From Rhizobium glycinendophyticum (GTDB lineage Bacteria > Pseudomonadota > Alphaproteobacteria > Rhizobiales > Rhizobiaceae), in NCBI RefSeq assembly GCF_006443685.1, contig NZ_VFYP01000006.1:62001-126000 (forward strand): a stretch of 64,000 nucleotides of DNA, in the 5' to 3' direction. Positions 16,726-26,913 of the stretch are shown here, piece by piece. The notes beneath the pieces were generated by a model. It saw only the letters and a program-made list of their open reading frames with translations, did no database searches and was not told the origin of the DNA. Every line of letters begins with the position of its first letter. Position 1 is the first letter of the stretch. A program made the position numbers and the translations under genes.

Positions 16726-17909
16726 CTGCTTCTTCCTCCCGCACGCTCGACCGGATGTTCATCGCGATCACGCTCATCTTGGTTGCAACCACGCCGGCGC
16801 TGGCACAACAGGGCCAGGTTCTCACCACACTCGAAAACTCCGTCGTCACCGCCGCCAAGGGCTGGGAGTCGACTGTGATGAATGCGGCCCGCTCACTCTT
16901 CTGGATCCTGGCCGGCATCGAGGTCGGGATTGCGGCCGTATGGCTGGCAATCAACGCCGCCTCGCTCGACAGCTGGTTTGCTGAACTCGTCAAGCGCATC
17001 ATGTTTATCGGCCTGTTCGCCTTCATCCTCGACAGGGGGCCGGAGTTCGCCAAGGCCGTGGTCGACAGCCTCTACCAGATCGGCGCCGGTGGTGGATCGG
17101 CATCTCCCGCCAACATCTTCGATGCCGGCATTCGTGTCGCGACCAAGATGTCGGAACAGGCGAAGTTCGGGCTGTTTGAGGACAATGCGCTCGCGATCGC
17201 TGCCGTCTTCGCGATGGTCGTCGTCGTCGTGTCCTTCTCGCTGGTGGCGGCGATCTTCGTCGCCGTCATGGTCGAGATGTATGTCGGCCTGCTTGCCGGC
17301 ATGATCATGCTCGGGCTCGGCGGTTCCTCTCATACAAAGAATTTTGCGATCAGATACTTGGTCTATGCCTTCTCCGTCGGCATGAAGCTGATGGCGCTTG
17401 TCATGATCGCCAAGATCGGCTCGGATATCCTCCTTGGCCTAGCCGAGGCGCCGACGGCCACTTCCGAACAGTTCATCACCACGCTGGCGATTGCCGGTAT
17501 CTCCGTCGTCGTCTTCGTCATCGCCATGTATGTCCCGCCAATCCTGCAGGGTGTGGTCCAGGGCGCGTCCGTCGGCGGCGGCATGGAAGCGATCCGTCAC
17601 GGTGGGCAGGCCGCGTCTTTTGCGGCGGGCGCCGGCTTTTTGGCCACGGCGGCGGCGGGCAGAGGATTTGAGGCAGCGACGACGGCACGGGCAGGGGGAG
17701 CATCTCTCGGCAGTGCTGCGCTTCGCGGAATGCAGGCCGGGATTGGCGGAGCGGCCGGCGCCGTGGGCTCGGCTGCAAAGGAAAAGGCGATCGGTTCGCC
17801 GGGAGCCTACGCGGGATCGATGCTTGGCCTTGCCAACGCCAAACTCGATCAACCATCCGGCCGGCCCGGCACACCGCCTCCACCACCGCCGATCAAAGAC
17901 AGCAAATGA
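16719..17909 (+). CDS. trbL: Conjugal transfer membrane protein TrbL (VirB6-like)
   Basis: Polytopic inner-membrane channel component of 396 residues. A signal-like N-terminus (to about PALAQQ) precedes several membrane helices between about 55 and 275. A Gly/Ala-rich cytoplasmic or periplasmic region (about 285-370) and a proline run near the C-terminus follow. Its position between trbK and trbF is canonical, and it overlaps trbK by 7 bases. Confidence 0.93.
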   Translation: MVAASSSRTLDRMFIAITLILVATTPALAQQGQVLTTLENSVVTAAKGWESTVMNAARSLFWILAGIEVGIAAVWLAINAASLDSWFAELVKRIMFIGLFAFILDRGPEFAKAVVDSLYQIGAGGGSASPANIFDAGIRVATKMSEQAKFGLFEDNALAIAAVFAMVVVVVSFSLVAAIFVAVMVEMYVGLLAGMIMLGLGGSSHTKNFAIRYLVYAFSVGMKLMALVMIAKIGSDILLGLAEAPTATSEQFITTLAIAGISVVVFVIAMYVPPILQGVVQGASVGGGMEAIRHGGQAASFAAGAGFLATAAAGRGFEAATTARAGGASLGSAALRGMQAGIGGAAGAVGSAAKEKAIGSPGAYAGSMLGLANAKLDQPSGRPGTPPPPPPIKDSK

Positions 17910-17924
17910 CGGGACGCTGACAGA

Positions 17925-18587
17925 ATGGCCGGACAGAATATCCCAGATAATCCCTACATCGCCGCGCGCAACGAGTGGAACGAGCGTTATGGCTCCTACG
18001 TCAAAGCGGCCGCTGCCTGGCGCGTCGTCGGCATTGCCGGAATGACTATGGCCGTGATCGGTTTTGGTTACGCACTCTACCAGAGCACGCAGGTCAAGCT
18101 GATCCCTTACATCGTCGAAGTCGACAAGCTCGGCACGGCTATCGACGCCGGCTTCCCGCAGCAGATCGAATATGCCGATCCACGGGTGGTACGCGCGACA
18201 CTCGGCAGCTTCGTGTCGAACTTCCGATCCGTCACGCCGGATGCGGTCGTGCAGAAGCAATATATAGACCGGACCTACGGGCTTCTGCGCACCTCCGATC
18301 CCGCCACTGAAAAGGTCAATGCCTGGTTCCGTTCGAATTCGCCGTTCGAAAAGGCGAAGACCGCAACGGTTGCGATCGAGGTCAACAACATCGTCGCACT
18401 CTCGAACCAAAGCTACCAGATCGACTGGACCGAGTTCGAGCGGGATCGCCGCGGCAAGGAGACCGCCACGCGCCGCTTCCGTGGGATAGCCACCGTGACA
18501 CTGACGCCGCCGCAGGACGAGGGCGTCATCCGTCTCAATCCCATCGGTCTCTATCTTAGAGACTTCGACTGGACCGCGCAGCTTTGA
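17925..18587 (+). CDS. trbF: Conjugal transfer protein TrbF (VirB8-like)
   Basis: Bitopic inner-membrane assembly factor of 220 residues. It has a short cytoplasmic N-terminus with [15 protein letters not shown], a membrane helix at about 32-52, then the periplasmic VirB8/NTF2-like domain with the conserved IPYIVEVDK just after the helix. Follows trbL by 15 bases; its stop overlaps a possible TTG start of trbG. Confidence 0.93.
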   Translation: MAGQNIPDNPYIAARNEWNERYGSYVKAAAAWRVVGIAGMTMAVIGFGYALYQSTQVKLIPYIVEVDKLGTAIDAGFPQQIEYADPRVVRATLGSFVSNFRSVTPDAVVQKQYIDRTYGLLRTSDPATEKVNAWFRSNSPFEKAKTATVAIEVNNIVALSNQSYQIDWTEFERDRRGKETATRRFRGIATVTLTPPQDEGVIRLNPIGLYLRDFDWTAQL

Positions 18588-18592
18588 AAGGC

Positions 18593-19459
18593 ATGGCTCC
18601 CAACATGAACATTAGACATTCCAGAACATGGGCCACCCTGGCTGCGAGCGCAGCGGTGCTGATGATTATCTCGATGGTGGCTTTCCCCAACTCACACGCA
18701 CGTGCCGCCGATGGCGTTACCGCGAACGAGGCAAAGGGGATGGGCATCTCGACACAATGGCGCGGATCGCGCGGCCTCGTGACGAAAGGCGCAGACGGCA
18801 AGGTGATCTTCCTCTATGGCGAGGTGCAGCCATCCGTCGTCTGCTCGCCGTTGCAGGTCTGCGACATCGAGCTTCAGGGCGGCGAGGTCGTTCGTGACGT
18901 GCTGGTTGGCGACACGGTACGCTGGAAGGTTGAGCCTGCGACCTCCGGTGCTGTTGGCGGGCAAGCGATCCATCTGATCGTCAAGCCGTCGGAGCCGGGT
19001 CTCATCACATCCATGGTCGTGACCACGTCGCGTCGGACCTATCATATCCAACTCAAGTCTCATCCAACCCAGTATATGCCGCGTGTCGGCTTTGAATATC
19101 CAGAGGACGTCTCCGCCAAACTCGCCGACGTCAACGCCCGGCTGGAAGCCAGCACCATTCCCGGCGCCGGCGTTCCGGCCGAGCAATTGAGTTTTGCCTA
19201 TTCCGTCTCGGGTAGCGCCGGCTGGCGGCCGACGCGGGTCTACTCGGATGGGCAAAAGACCTACATCCAGTTTCCGCGATCGATCTCGGGACAGGATGCG
19301 CCGGTTCTCTTCGTCGTCTCCGGCGGCCAGAACCGCATCGTCAACTATCGTATGAAGAACAATATGATGGTGGTCGATTATAATATCGATCGTGCTGTCC
19401 TTGTCTCCGGCGTTGGCTGGAAACAACAGAAGGTGACAATCAGCAGGGGAGGGCTGTGA
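18593..19459 (+). CDS. trbG: Conjugal transfer protein TrbG (VirB9-like)
   Basis: Periplasmic/outer-membrane core-complex protein. The signal peptide contains the hydrophobic run [16 protein letters not shown] and ends near HARAAD. The mature part has the VirB9 beta-rich layout with [18 protein letters not shown] and [11 protein letters not shown] segments and a C-terminal domain ending in the phage-like GVGWKQQKV. Start is uncertain: TTG 18584 overlaps trbF, ATG 18593 is used here (288 residues), and ATG 18605 has the better spaced AAAGG. Confidence 0.9.
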   Translation: MAPNMNIRHSRTWATLAASAAVLMIISMVAFPNSHARAADGVTANEAKGMGISTQWRGSRGLVTKGADGKVIFLYGEVQPSVVCSPLQVCDIELQGGEVVRDVLVGDTVRWKVEPATSGAVGGQAIHLIVKPSEPGLITSMVVTTSRRTYHIQLKSHPTQYMPRVGFEYPEDVSAKLADVNARLEASTIPGAGVPAEQLSFAYSVSGSAGWRPTRVYSDGQKTYIQFPRSISGQDAPVLFVVSGGQNRIVNYRMKNNMMVVDYNIDRAVLVSGVGWKQQKVTISRGGL

Positions 19460-19938
19460 TGCCAGGCCTCCTTCGCCATACCCGTGATCGTTTCGGCCCA
19501 ATCCGGTGCCTCGCCACAACCGGTGCCCTTGCCATCCTCCTTTCCGGTTGCCAGTCGATGGACAACGGTGGTCTCGGATCGAGTGCCGCACCTCCAGAAA
19601 TCTCGGGACCAACGGCGGGCGCCATCGCCGGCGACTTGGTCAGCCGTCTTGCCGAACAGATCGGACAGGGGAAGGCGACCGTGGCGCTCAAACAAGACGG
19701 TTCCCCATTCGGACAGGCACTGGAGGCGGCGTTGAAGGGATGGGGTTATGCGGTTGTCACTGACCAGAAGACGGATGGCGGCGCTGCCGTCATTCCGCTC
19801 GCCTATGTCATCATGCCCTATGACGGTCAGGTGCTCGCACGGCTCTCGACCAGCAGTGTCGAACTCGGCCGGGCCTATACCGTGACGACTTCAGGTGCGA
19901 CACCCACAAGCGCCCTGTCGCTGATGCGGCGCGGGTAA
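19459..19938 (+). CDS. trbH: Conjugal transfer lipoprotein TrbH
   Basis: A 159-residue lipoprotein with lipobox LLSGC and acylated Cys at 31, functionally comparable to VirB7-type stabilisers of the core complex. The ATG at 19459 has AGGGGAGGG about 6 bases upstream and shares one base with the trbG stop. The body is a mixed alpha/beta domain (about 50-155) that I do not recognise beyond the TrbH family. Confidence 0.9.
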   Translation: MPGLLRHTRDRFGPIRCLATTGALAILLSGCQSMDNGGLGSSAAPPEISGPTAGAIAGDLVSRLAEQIGQGKATVALKQDGSPFGQALEAALKGWGYAVVTDQKTDGGAAVIPLAYVIMPYDGQVLARLSTSSVELGRAYTVTTSGATPTSALSLMRRG

Positions 19939-19949
19939 GGGAGGATAAC

Positions 19950-21251
19950 ATGGTGCAGTCTCTCAAGCTCGGTGGTGCTGCGAACAGTCAGGCTCCATCC
20001 GGCCTCAAGCGGGTGAACCGCCTGCCGGTCATCCTTGTGATCGTGCTGCTGGTCGCCTTCCTCGGCATCATTTTCTTTGGGCTCGCTTCGCGCGGGCTCT
20101 ACTTCGGCAAGGATAGCGGCCCGGACACCAGCTCGGGCAATCCGGCCTCGACCTATGCCGACCAGATCAAGCGGGGCGTCACCGACGGCATCATTGGCGA
20201 GCCACAGCAGCAGGAAACGTTTCAGCCGACGCCAGTTGAGACGAAACAGGCCGAGGAGAAGGCGGCCAATCCCTTTACGCCACAGGCCGAGCAGCAGCGC
20301 GGATCCGAATTGGAGCCGGAAGAGGTGTGGCGCGCGCGTCTGGCTCGTGAGCAACAGGAACAGGTCCTTCGCGAGCAGCAGCGCCAGCGCATGGCCCGGA
20401 TGCAGGCGCGGGACTCCGCCTATGACGCGCCACTTGCCATCGATCGCGGCAAGCTGGAAGCCCGGGCACAGGCAGACGACACCGCCGCGACCAGGAATGC
20501 GACGACGACAGCCTCAGCGAATGGAAATCCGTCCGATCTTTATGCCGCGGCTCTACGAGCCGGCCTGGGCGGCCAGAATGTCGATCCGAACGGACAGAGT
20601 TCCAAGGAGGACTTCTTCAATGCCGATCTCAAGGATCTCGGATATCTGCCGAACCGCGTCGTGCCACAGCAGTCGGCGTTCGAGTTGAAGCGCGGGTCGG
20701 TCATTCCGGCGACATTGATCACTGGCATCAATTCCGACCTTCCGGGACGGATCACCGCGCAGGTCAGCCAGAATGTCTATGACAGCGCCACCGGCCATCG
20801 CCTGCTAATCCCGCAGGGCACGAAACTATTCGGTCGCTATGACAGCAAGGTTTCGTTCGGCCAGAGTCGCGTGCTCGTGGTCTGGTCCGATATCATCTTC
20901 CCGAACGGATCGACGCTGCAGATCGGCGGGATGGCCGGCACGGATGCGGAAGGCTATGGCGGCTTCAATGACAAGGTGAACAACCACTATCTCAAGACCT
21001 TCGGCTCAGCGGTCATGATCGCCCTGATAGGAACGGGCATTGATATGGCCGTGCCGCAAAGCTCCACGCTCGCGACTCAGGATACGGCATCCGATGCTGC
21101 TAGGCGGAATTTTGCCGAGACCTTTGGGCGAGTGGCCGACCGGACGATAGAGCGAAGTATGGATGTGCAGCCGACGTTACAGATCCGTCCGGGCTACAGA
21201 TTTAATGTTCTGGTCGATCAGGACATCTTGTTTCCTGGAAGCTATCAGTGA
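19950..21251 (+). CDS. trbI: Conjugal transfer protein TrbI (VirB10-like)
   Basis: Energy-sensing core-complex protein spanning both membranes; 433 residues. It has a cytoplasmic N-terminus, a membrane helix at about 27-50, a long Gln/Glu/Pro-rich periplasmic linker (about 60-190), and the C-terminal VirB10 beta-barrel domain with RGSVIPATLITGINSDLPG and GTKLFGRYDSKV. Last gene of traI-trb; no clear terminator follows. Confidence 0.95.
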   Translation: MVQSLKLGGAANSQAPSGLKRVNRLPVILVIVLLVAFLGIIFFGLASRGLYFGKDSGPDTSSGNPASTYADQIKRGVTDGIIGEPQQQETFQPTPVETKQAEEKAANPFTPQAEQQRGSELEPEEVWRARLAREQQEQVLREQQRQRMARMQARDSAYDAPLAIDRGKLEARAQADDTAATRNATTTASANGNPSDLYAAALRAGLGGQNVDPNGQSSKEDFFNADLKDLGYLPNRVVPQQSAFELKRGSVIPATLITGINSDLPGRITAQVSQNVYDSATGHRLLIPQGTKLFGRYDSKVSFGQSRVLVVWSDIIFPNGSTLQIGGMAGTDAEGYGGFNDKVNNHYLKTFGSAVMIALIGTGIDMAVPQSSTLATQDTASDAARRNFAETFGRVADRTIERSMDVQPTLQIRPGYRFNVLVDQDILFPGSYQ

Positions 21252-21712
21252 CGCGACCGACCCGAAAGCTTACCCCCGATAAAGAATTTGCTTCCACGCA
21301 TTACTGAAAACAATCACCGTCGCGTTCGGCGAAATTCTAATTGTGAGCAGGCTGCAAAAGACGGAACCGTGCTCTATCCCGAGTTGGGGGCGCAGTCGAG
21401 GTCTAGCCTCCTTACGATGGTGTGAGCGCCTGCGATTACCCGTCGTTTTGCTCTCTGCATGCGTTGCTCGCAAGCCCCTCGCTAACGTACCAGCCGTTGC
21501 CGGGATTTGCCGCGACTGATCTACGCCCTCCGGACCCGAGATTTTTCACATGGTGGCGTGGAATTACTGACTTCCTAACCCGAGGCGGTCTCGCCAGCTG
21601 GGGCAGAGTGTTACTGGCACGGTTCTTGGACCGCCTTTACCCAACGATTTCGGGCGGCCAATCCGGCATGGGAGGGCTCCGTAACACCATTCACTTTCCG
21701 CCCTGATCCTGC
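21252..21712. other. Non-coding gap, left edge of cargo region
   Basis: 460 bases between trbI and the end of pyruvate carboxylase. A 94-codon open frame (21422-21706, plus strand) has no recognisable domain and no good ribosome site, so I do not call it. I see no transposase remnant, attachment repeat or strong hairpin. It marks the junction between transfer backbone and catabolic cargo. Confidence 0.4.
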
Positions 21713-24700
21713 TCAGGTACTACGTAGACCTTCATTTATCTTTACGATTACCCTTTGCTCAAGTTCCAATACAATCAACAGATCCTTCGCGTCGATCTGA
21801 TCGCCAGCGGCAACAAGGACCTCCGTCACCGTTCCGTCACGCTCTGCGTGAAGTGCTGTCTCCATCTTCATCGCCTCGATCGACAGCAGGACATCGCCTG
21901 CCTTGACCGGTTGTCCTGCAGCAACGGCAACGGTGGAAATGACACCCGGCATCGGCGCACCGAGATGGTTGACGTTACCAAGATCCGCCTTGCGACGCAC
22001 CGCAGCACCCCCAGCTCCATGCGCGCGATCCGGCACCTTGATGCGGCGCGGCTGGCCATTGAGCTCGAAGAATACGGTGACCATGCCCTTCTGATCGGTA
22101 CCGCTGGTGGCCTGATTGACGATGACCAGCGTCTTCCCCTGCTCGATATCGGCGAACAGCTCTTCGCCATCGGCGAGGCCGTAGAAGTATGCATGGGTGG
22201 GGAGCACAGAGACGGGACCATAGGTTTCGATCGCCTGCGCAAAATCGGTGAAGACCTTCGGGTACATCAGGTACGACGCGAACTCGAAATCGCTGACCGA
22301 TCGCTCGAGTTTCGTCTCGATCGCTTGACGTTCCGCGTCGAGGTCAGCTTCCGGCAGCAAGGCACCCGGGCGATCGGTGTAGGGCTTCTCGCCCTTCAGT
22401 GCCTTCTTCTGCAGCGCTTCCGGCCAGCCGCCCGGAGGCTGGCCGAGATCGCCCTTCAGCATCGAGACGACGGAATCCGGGAAGGCGATATCCTTGTCCG
22501 GGTTTTCGACATCCGTCACCGTCAGGTCCTGGGCCACCATCATCAGCGCCATGTCGCCAACAACCTTGGACGACGGCGTGACCTTCACGATGTCGCCGAA
22601 CATCTGGTTGACGTCCGCATAGGTCTGCGCCACCTCGTGCCAGCGGGTTTCGAGCCCCAGCGAACGGGCCTGTTCCTTGAGGTTGGTGAACTGGCCGCCC
22701 GGCATTTCATGCAGATAGACTTCCGAAGCCGGTCCTTTGAGATCGCTTTCGAAGGCCGCGTACTGGTGGCGCACCGCTTCCCAATAGAAGGAGATGCGGC
22801 GGATCCAGGCGGGATCGAGGCCCGGATCGCGTTCCGTGCCGGACAGTGCCTCAACGATAGAACCCAGGCAGGGCTGCGAGGTGTTGCCGGAAAACGCATC
22901 CATGGCGGCATCAACCGCATCGACGCCGGCATCGACTGCCGCCAGCACGGTGGCCGCGGCAATGCCTGAGGTGTCGTGCGTGTGGAAATGGATCGGCAGG
23001 TCGGTCGCCTCGCGCAGCGCCTTGAACAGAACGCGCGCCGCCGCCGGCTTCAGCAGACCGGCCATATCCTTGACCGCAATGATATGCGCACCGGCCTTTT
23101 CCAACTCGGCGGCAAGGGCCGTGTAGTACTTCAGGTCGTATTTCGGCCGCGCGCTGTTCAGCAGGTCGCCCGTATAGCAGATCGTTGCCTCGCAGAGCTT
23201 GTTCTCCTCCTGGACTGCATCCATGGAGACACGCATGTTGTCGACCCAGTTCAGGCAGTCGAACACGCGGAACAGGTCGATGCCACCTTTCGCTGCCTGC
23301 CGGACGAAATACTTCACCACATTGTCGGGGTAGTTGGTGTAGCCGACGCCGTTGGCGCCGCGCAGCAGCATCTGCAGCAGGAAGTTCGGCGCGCCCTCGC
23401 GGATCAGCGCCAGACGTTCCCACGGGTCTTCGGTCAAAAAGCGCATGGAGACGTCGAAGGTGGCGCCGCCCCAGCATTCCAGCGAAAAGAGATTCGGCAG
23501 CGCCCGCGCATAGACCGGCGCGATGCGGGCGATATCGAAGGTGCGCATGCGGGTGGCGAGCAGCGACTGGTGGCCGTCGCGCATGGTGGTATCGGTCAGC
23601 AGCACCTGCGGCTGCGCCCGCATCCAGGCCGCAAAACCCTTCGGCCCGAGTTCATCGAGCTTCTGCTTGGTCCCGGCAGGCACATCGCCGTTGATATAAG
23701 GCACGACCGGCTTCGGCGCCTTCTCCGACGGTTTTGGACGGCCCTTGACCTCCGGATGGCCGTTGACCGTCACATCGGCGAGGTAGGTCAGAAGCTTGGT
23801 GGCGCGGTCCTGCCGCTTCACCTGCTGGAAGAGTTCCGGCGTCGTGTCGATGAAGCGCGTCGTGTAGGAATTGTCGCGGAAGCTCGGATGGCCGATGATC
23901 GCTTCGAGGAAGGTCAGGTTGGTCGCAACGCCTCGGATACGGAATTCGCGCAGCGCCCGGTCCATGCGGCTGATCGCCTCCTGTGGCGTGCCGCCCGAAG
24001 CCGTCACCTTGACCAGCAGCGGATCGTAATAGCGGGTAATGATCGCGCCGGTATAGGCCGTGCCACCGTCGAGGCGGATTCCGAAGCCGGCCGCCGAACG
24101 GTAGGCGGTGATGCGGCCGTAATCGGGAATGAAGTTCTGTTCCGGATCTTCCGTCGTGATGCGGCACTGCAGCGCGTGACCGTTGAGACGGATGTTCTCC
24201 TGGGCCGGAACGCCCGATTCGGGCGTGCCGATCGCCTCGCCTTCGAGGATGTGGATCTGCGCCTTGACGATATCGATGCCGGTGACGACTTCGGTCACCG
24301 TGTGTTCGACCTGGATGCGCGGATTGACCTCGATGAAGTAGAATTTGCCGGTATCGGCATCCATCAGATATTCGACGGTGCCGGCACCGATATAGTTGGT
24401 TGCCGCCGCAATCTTCAGCGAATAACCCGCCAGTTCCTGACGTTGCGCTTCCGAAAGATAGGGCGCCGGCGCCCGCTCGACGACCTTCTGGTTACGCCGC
24501 TGGATGGAGCAGTCGCGCTCGAAGAGATGCACGACATTTCCATGTGTATCGCCCAGCACCTGGCTTTCGACGTGGCGCGCCCGCTCGACGAGCTTTTCGA
24601 GATAGACCTCGTCCTTGCCGAAGGCCGCCATGGCCTCGCGCTTGGCTTCGGTGACCTCCTTGGCAAGATCGGCCTCGGAGCGGATGACGCGCATGCCGCG

Positions 24701-25219
24701 ACCGCCGCCACCCCAGGATGCTTTCAGCATCACCGGATAGCCGACGTCGGCTGCCATTCGGGCAACTTGAGCCATATCGTCCGGCAAGGGCTCGGTCGCC
24801 GGAACCACCGGCACGCCGACCGATACGGCCAGGTTACGCGCAGCCACCTTGTTGCCGAGCTTGCGCATCGTGTCTGGCGTCGGACCGATGAAGATGATGC
24901 CTGCATTGTTACAGGCCTCGACAAACTCGGGGCTTTCGGAGAGCAGCCCGTATCCGGGATGAATTGCATCGGCACCGGAAAGCTTGGCGACCCGGATGAC
25001 TTCCGGGATCGAAAGATAGCTTTCGATCGGTCCGAGATCTCGCTCCAGATGCGGGCCCCGCCCGACCTGATAACTCTCGTCCGCCTTGAGGCGGTGCAGA
25101 GACAGCTTGTCCTCTTCCGCCCAGATCGCAACCGTCTTGATGCCCAGTTCGTTCGCAGCACGGAACACGCGGATGGCGATTTCGGACCGATTGGCGCAGA
25201 GAATCTTAGTGATAGCCAC
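21713..25219 (-). CDS. pyc: Pyruvate carboxylase
   Basis: Carboxylates pyruvate to oxaloacetate with ATP and bicarbonate (anaplerosis). The 1168 residues are of the single-chain alpha4 type: biotin carboxylase with the KILCANRSEIAIRVFRA N-terminus and HPGYGLLSESPEF, carboxyltransferase with DTTMRDGHQSLLATR and KDMAGLL, and a C-terminal biotinyl domain with IEAMKMET (biotinyl-Lys about 1118). The GTG at 25219 begins the family N-terminus; the frame stays open upstream into ETF-QO, but that extension is spurious. About 16 residues after the usual end (LEQRVIVKINEGLRST) look like an extension. Last gene of the long operon, so it probably uses pyruvate released by the upstream CoA lyase. Confidence 0.95.
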   Translation of the reverse strand: MAITKILCANRSEIAIRVFRAANELGIKTVAIWAEEDKLSLHRLKADESYQVGRGPHLERDLGPIESYLSIPEVIRVAKLSGADAIHPGYGLLSESPEFVEACNNAGIIFIGPTPDTMRKLGNKVAARNLAVSVGVPVVPATEPLPDDMAQVARMAADVGYPVMLKASWGGGGRGMRVIRSEADLAKEVTEAKREAMAAFGKDEVYLEKLVERARHVESQVLGDTHGNVVHLFERDCSIQRRNQKVVERAPAPYLSEAQRQELAGYSLKIAAATNYIGAGTVEYLMDADTGKFYFIEVNPRIQVEHTVTEVVTGIDIVKAQIHILEGEAIGTPESGVPAQENIRLNGHALQCRITTEDPEQNFIPDYGRITAYRSAAGFGIRLDGGTAYTGAIITRYYDPLLVKVTASGGTPQEAISRMDRALREFRIRGVATNLTFLEAIIGHPSFRDNSYTTRFIDTTPELFQQVKRQDRATKLLTYLADVTVNGHPEVKGRPKPSEKAPKPVVPYINGDVPAGTKQKLDELGPKGFAAWMRAQPQVLLTDTTMRDGHQSLLATRMRTFDIARIAPVYARALPNLFSLECWGGATFDVSMRFLTEDPWERLALIREGAPNFLLQMLLRGANGVGYTNYPDNVVKYFVRQAAKGGIDLFRVFDCLNWVDNMRVSMDAVQEENKLCEATICYTGDLLNSARPKYDLKYYTALAAELEKAGAHIIAVKDMAGLLKPAAARVLFKALREATDLPIHFHTHDTSGIAAATVLAAVDAGVDAVDAAMDAFSGNTSQPCLGSIVEALSGTERDPGLDPAWIRRISFYWEAVRHQYAAFESDLKGPASEVYLHEMPGGQFTNLKEQARSLGLETRWHEVAQTYADVNQMFGDIVKVTPSSKVVGDMALMMVAQDLTVTDVENPDKDIAFPDSVVSMLKGDLGQPPGGWPEALQKKALKGEKPYTDRPGALLPEADLDAERQAIETKLERSVSDFEFASYLMYPKVFTDFAQAIETYGPVSVLPTHAYFYGLADGEELFADIEQGKTLVIVNQATSGTDQKGMVTVFFELNGQPRRIKVPDRAHGAGGAAVRRKADLGNVNHLGAPMPGVISTVAVAAGQPVKAGDVLLSIEAMKMETALHAERDGTVTEVLVAAGDQIDAKDLLIVLELEQRVIVKINEGLRST

Positions 25220-25245
25220 AGGGTTATCCTCGAAAGAGCAGTTAT

Positions 25246-26910
25246 TTACGAATTTGAGTAGACCGGACCCTCGCCGCCCTGCGGTGGAACCCAATTGATG
25301 TTCTGGTTCGGATCCTTGATGTCGCAGGTCTTGCAGTGGACGCAGTTCTGCGCGTTGATCACATAGACCTCCTCGCCATCCTTCTCGACCCACTCGTAGA
25401 CGCCGGCCGGACAGTAGCGGGTTGAAGGACCGGCGTAGACCCCGAGTTCGGAGCGCTTCTGCAGCTCCATGTCCTTTACCTGCAGGTGAACCGACTGGTC
25501 TTCCTCGTGGTTGGTGTTGGAGAGGAAGACGGACGACAGGCGATCGAAGGTCAGCACGCCGTCCGGTCGCGGATAGGCGATAGGCTTGTGCTTGGCCGCC
25601 GGCTCCAGCGCCTCGGCATCGGTCTTGCCGTGCTTCAGCGTGCCGAAGACGGAGAATCCGAACAGCTGGTTGGTCCACATATCGAGGCCGCCGAGCGCCA
25701 CGCCGATCGCGGTGCCGAACTTCGACCACAGCGGCTTGACGTTGCGCACGCGCTTCAGGTCCTTGCCAATGTCGCTTGCGCGCCAGTCGGTCTCGATATC
25801 GACCACCTCGTCGTTGGCACGACCAGCGGCAAGCGCTTCGGCGATCCTTTCGGCCGCCATCATGCCCGAGAGCACGGCGTTGTGGCTGCCCTTGATGCGC
25901 GGCACGTTGACAAAGCCGGCCGAACAGCCGATCAGCGCGCCACCCGGGAAGGAGAGCTTCGGCACGGATTGGTAGCCACCTTCGGTGATGGCGCGGGCTC
26001 CGTAGGAGATGCGCTTGGCACCCTCGAAGGTGCCGCGGATCGCCTCGTGCGTCTTGAAGCGCTGGAACTCCTCGAAGGGGTAGAGATAGGGGTTCTTGTA
26101 GTTCAGGTGAACGACGAAGCCGACCGCCACCAGGTTGTCATGCAGGTGGTAGAGGAAGGAACCGCCACCGGTGCTCATGCCGAGCGGCCAGCCGAAGGAG
26201 TGTTGCACGAGGCCAGGCCTATGATTCTCCGGCTTCACCTCCCAGAGTTCCTTCAGACCGATGCCGTATTTCTGCGGCTCGCGGTCCTTCTGAAGATCGA
26301 ACTTGGCGATCAGCTGCTTGGCGAGCGACCCGCGCACGCCTTCCGAGATCAGAACATACTTGCCGAGCAGTTCCATGCCACGCGTGTAGTTCGGCCCCGG
26401 CTCGCCGTTCTTCTCGATGCCCATGTCGCCGGTCGCGACACCGATCACGGCACCCGCATCGTTATAGAGCACTTCGGAAGCGGCGAAGCCCGGATAGATC
26501 TCGACGCCGAGTCCTTCTGCCTTTTCCGCCAGCCAGCGACACACGAGCCCGAGCGAGATGATGTAGTTGCCGTGATTGTTCATCAGCGGCGGCATCAATG
26601 CGTTCGGCAGGCGCACCGAACCGGCGGGGCCCAAGAACAGGAACTGGTCGTCCGCCACCGGCGTGGTGAAGGGGTGCCCCTCCTCCTTGCGCCAGTCCGG
26701 CAACAGGCGGTCGATGCCGATCGGATCGACGACAGCGCCAGATAGCACATGGGCACCGACTTCCGCACCCTTTTCGAGCACGACTACTGAAAGCTCCGGA
26801 TTGACCTGCTTCAGGCGGATTGCGGCCGACAATCCGGCCGGCCCGGCACCGACGATCACAACGTCGAATTCCATGCTCTCGCGTTCGGGGAGTTCCATCT
26901 GTTCGCTCAC
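25246..26910 (-). CDS. Electron transfer flavoprotein-ubiquinone oxidoreductase
   Basis: Passes electrons from reduced ETF to the membrane quinone pool. The 554 residues have an N-terminal FAD fold VVIVGAGPAGLSAAIRL (about 17-33), a quinone/membrane-contact middle region, and a C-terminal 4Fe-4S domain with CPAGVYEW and the CVHCKTCDIKDP cluster. Starts 3 bases after the etfA stop and ends 26 bases before pyc. Co-transcription with etfBA and an acyl-CoA dehydrogenase gives a complete route from acyl-CoA oxidation to respiration. Housekeeping copies are usually chromosomal, so this one is probably an extra copy. Confidence 0.95.
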   Translation of the reverse strand: MSEQMELPERESMEFDVVIVGAGPAGLSAAIRLKQVNPELSVVVLEKGAEVGAHVLSGAVVDPIGIDRLLPDWRKEEGHPFTTPVADDQFLFLGPAGSVRLPNALMPPLMNNHGNYIISLGLVCRWLAEKAEGLGVEIYPGFAASEVLYNDAGAVIGVATGDMGIEKNGEPGPNYTRGMELLGKYVLISEGVRGSLAKQLIAKFDLQKDREPQKYGIGLKELWEVKPENHRPGLVQHSFGWPLGMSTGGGSFLYHLHDNLVAVGFVVHLNYKNPYLYPFEEFQRFKTHEAIRGTFEGAKRISYGARAITEGGYQSVPKLSFPGGALIGCSAGFVNVPRIKGSHNAVLSGMMAAERIAEALAAGRANDEVVDIETDWRASDIGKDLKRVRNVKPLWSKFGTAIGVALGGLDMWTNQLFGFSVFGTLKHGKTDAEALEPAAKHKPIAYPRPDGVLTFDRLSSVFLSNTNHEEDQSVHLQVKDMELQKRSELGVYAGPSTRYCPAGVYEWVEKDGEEVYVINAQNCVHCKTCDIKDPNQNINWVPPQGGEGPVYSNS

Positions 26911-26913
26911 GGG

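Noticed and set aside
21422..21706. 94-codon frame after trbI as a gene or transposase remnant
   Set aside because: No ribosome site, no recognisable motif and no inverted repeats around it.
21713..25219. Reading the carboxylase as a geranyl-CoA or propionyl-CoA carboxylase linked to terpenoid degradation
   Set aside because: The protein has a DTTMRDGHQS-type pyruvate carboxyltransferase domain in one chain, which defines pyruvate carboxylase.
22976..25261. 761-codon open frame on the plus strand opposite pyruvate carboxylase
   Set aside because: Mirror frame of a GC-rich conserved gene; composition is Arg/His/Asp-rich with no domain, and pyc on the other strand is unambiguous.
25220..25729. 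Extension of the pyc frame to a 1338-residue protein
   Set aside because: The extra N-terminal part is an out-of-frame reading of the ETF-QO gene; the Pyc N-terminus begins at the GTG at 25219.
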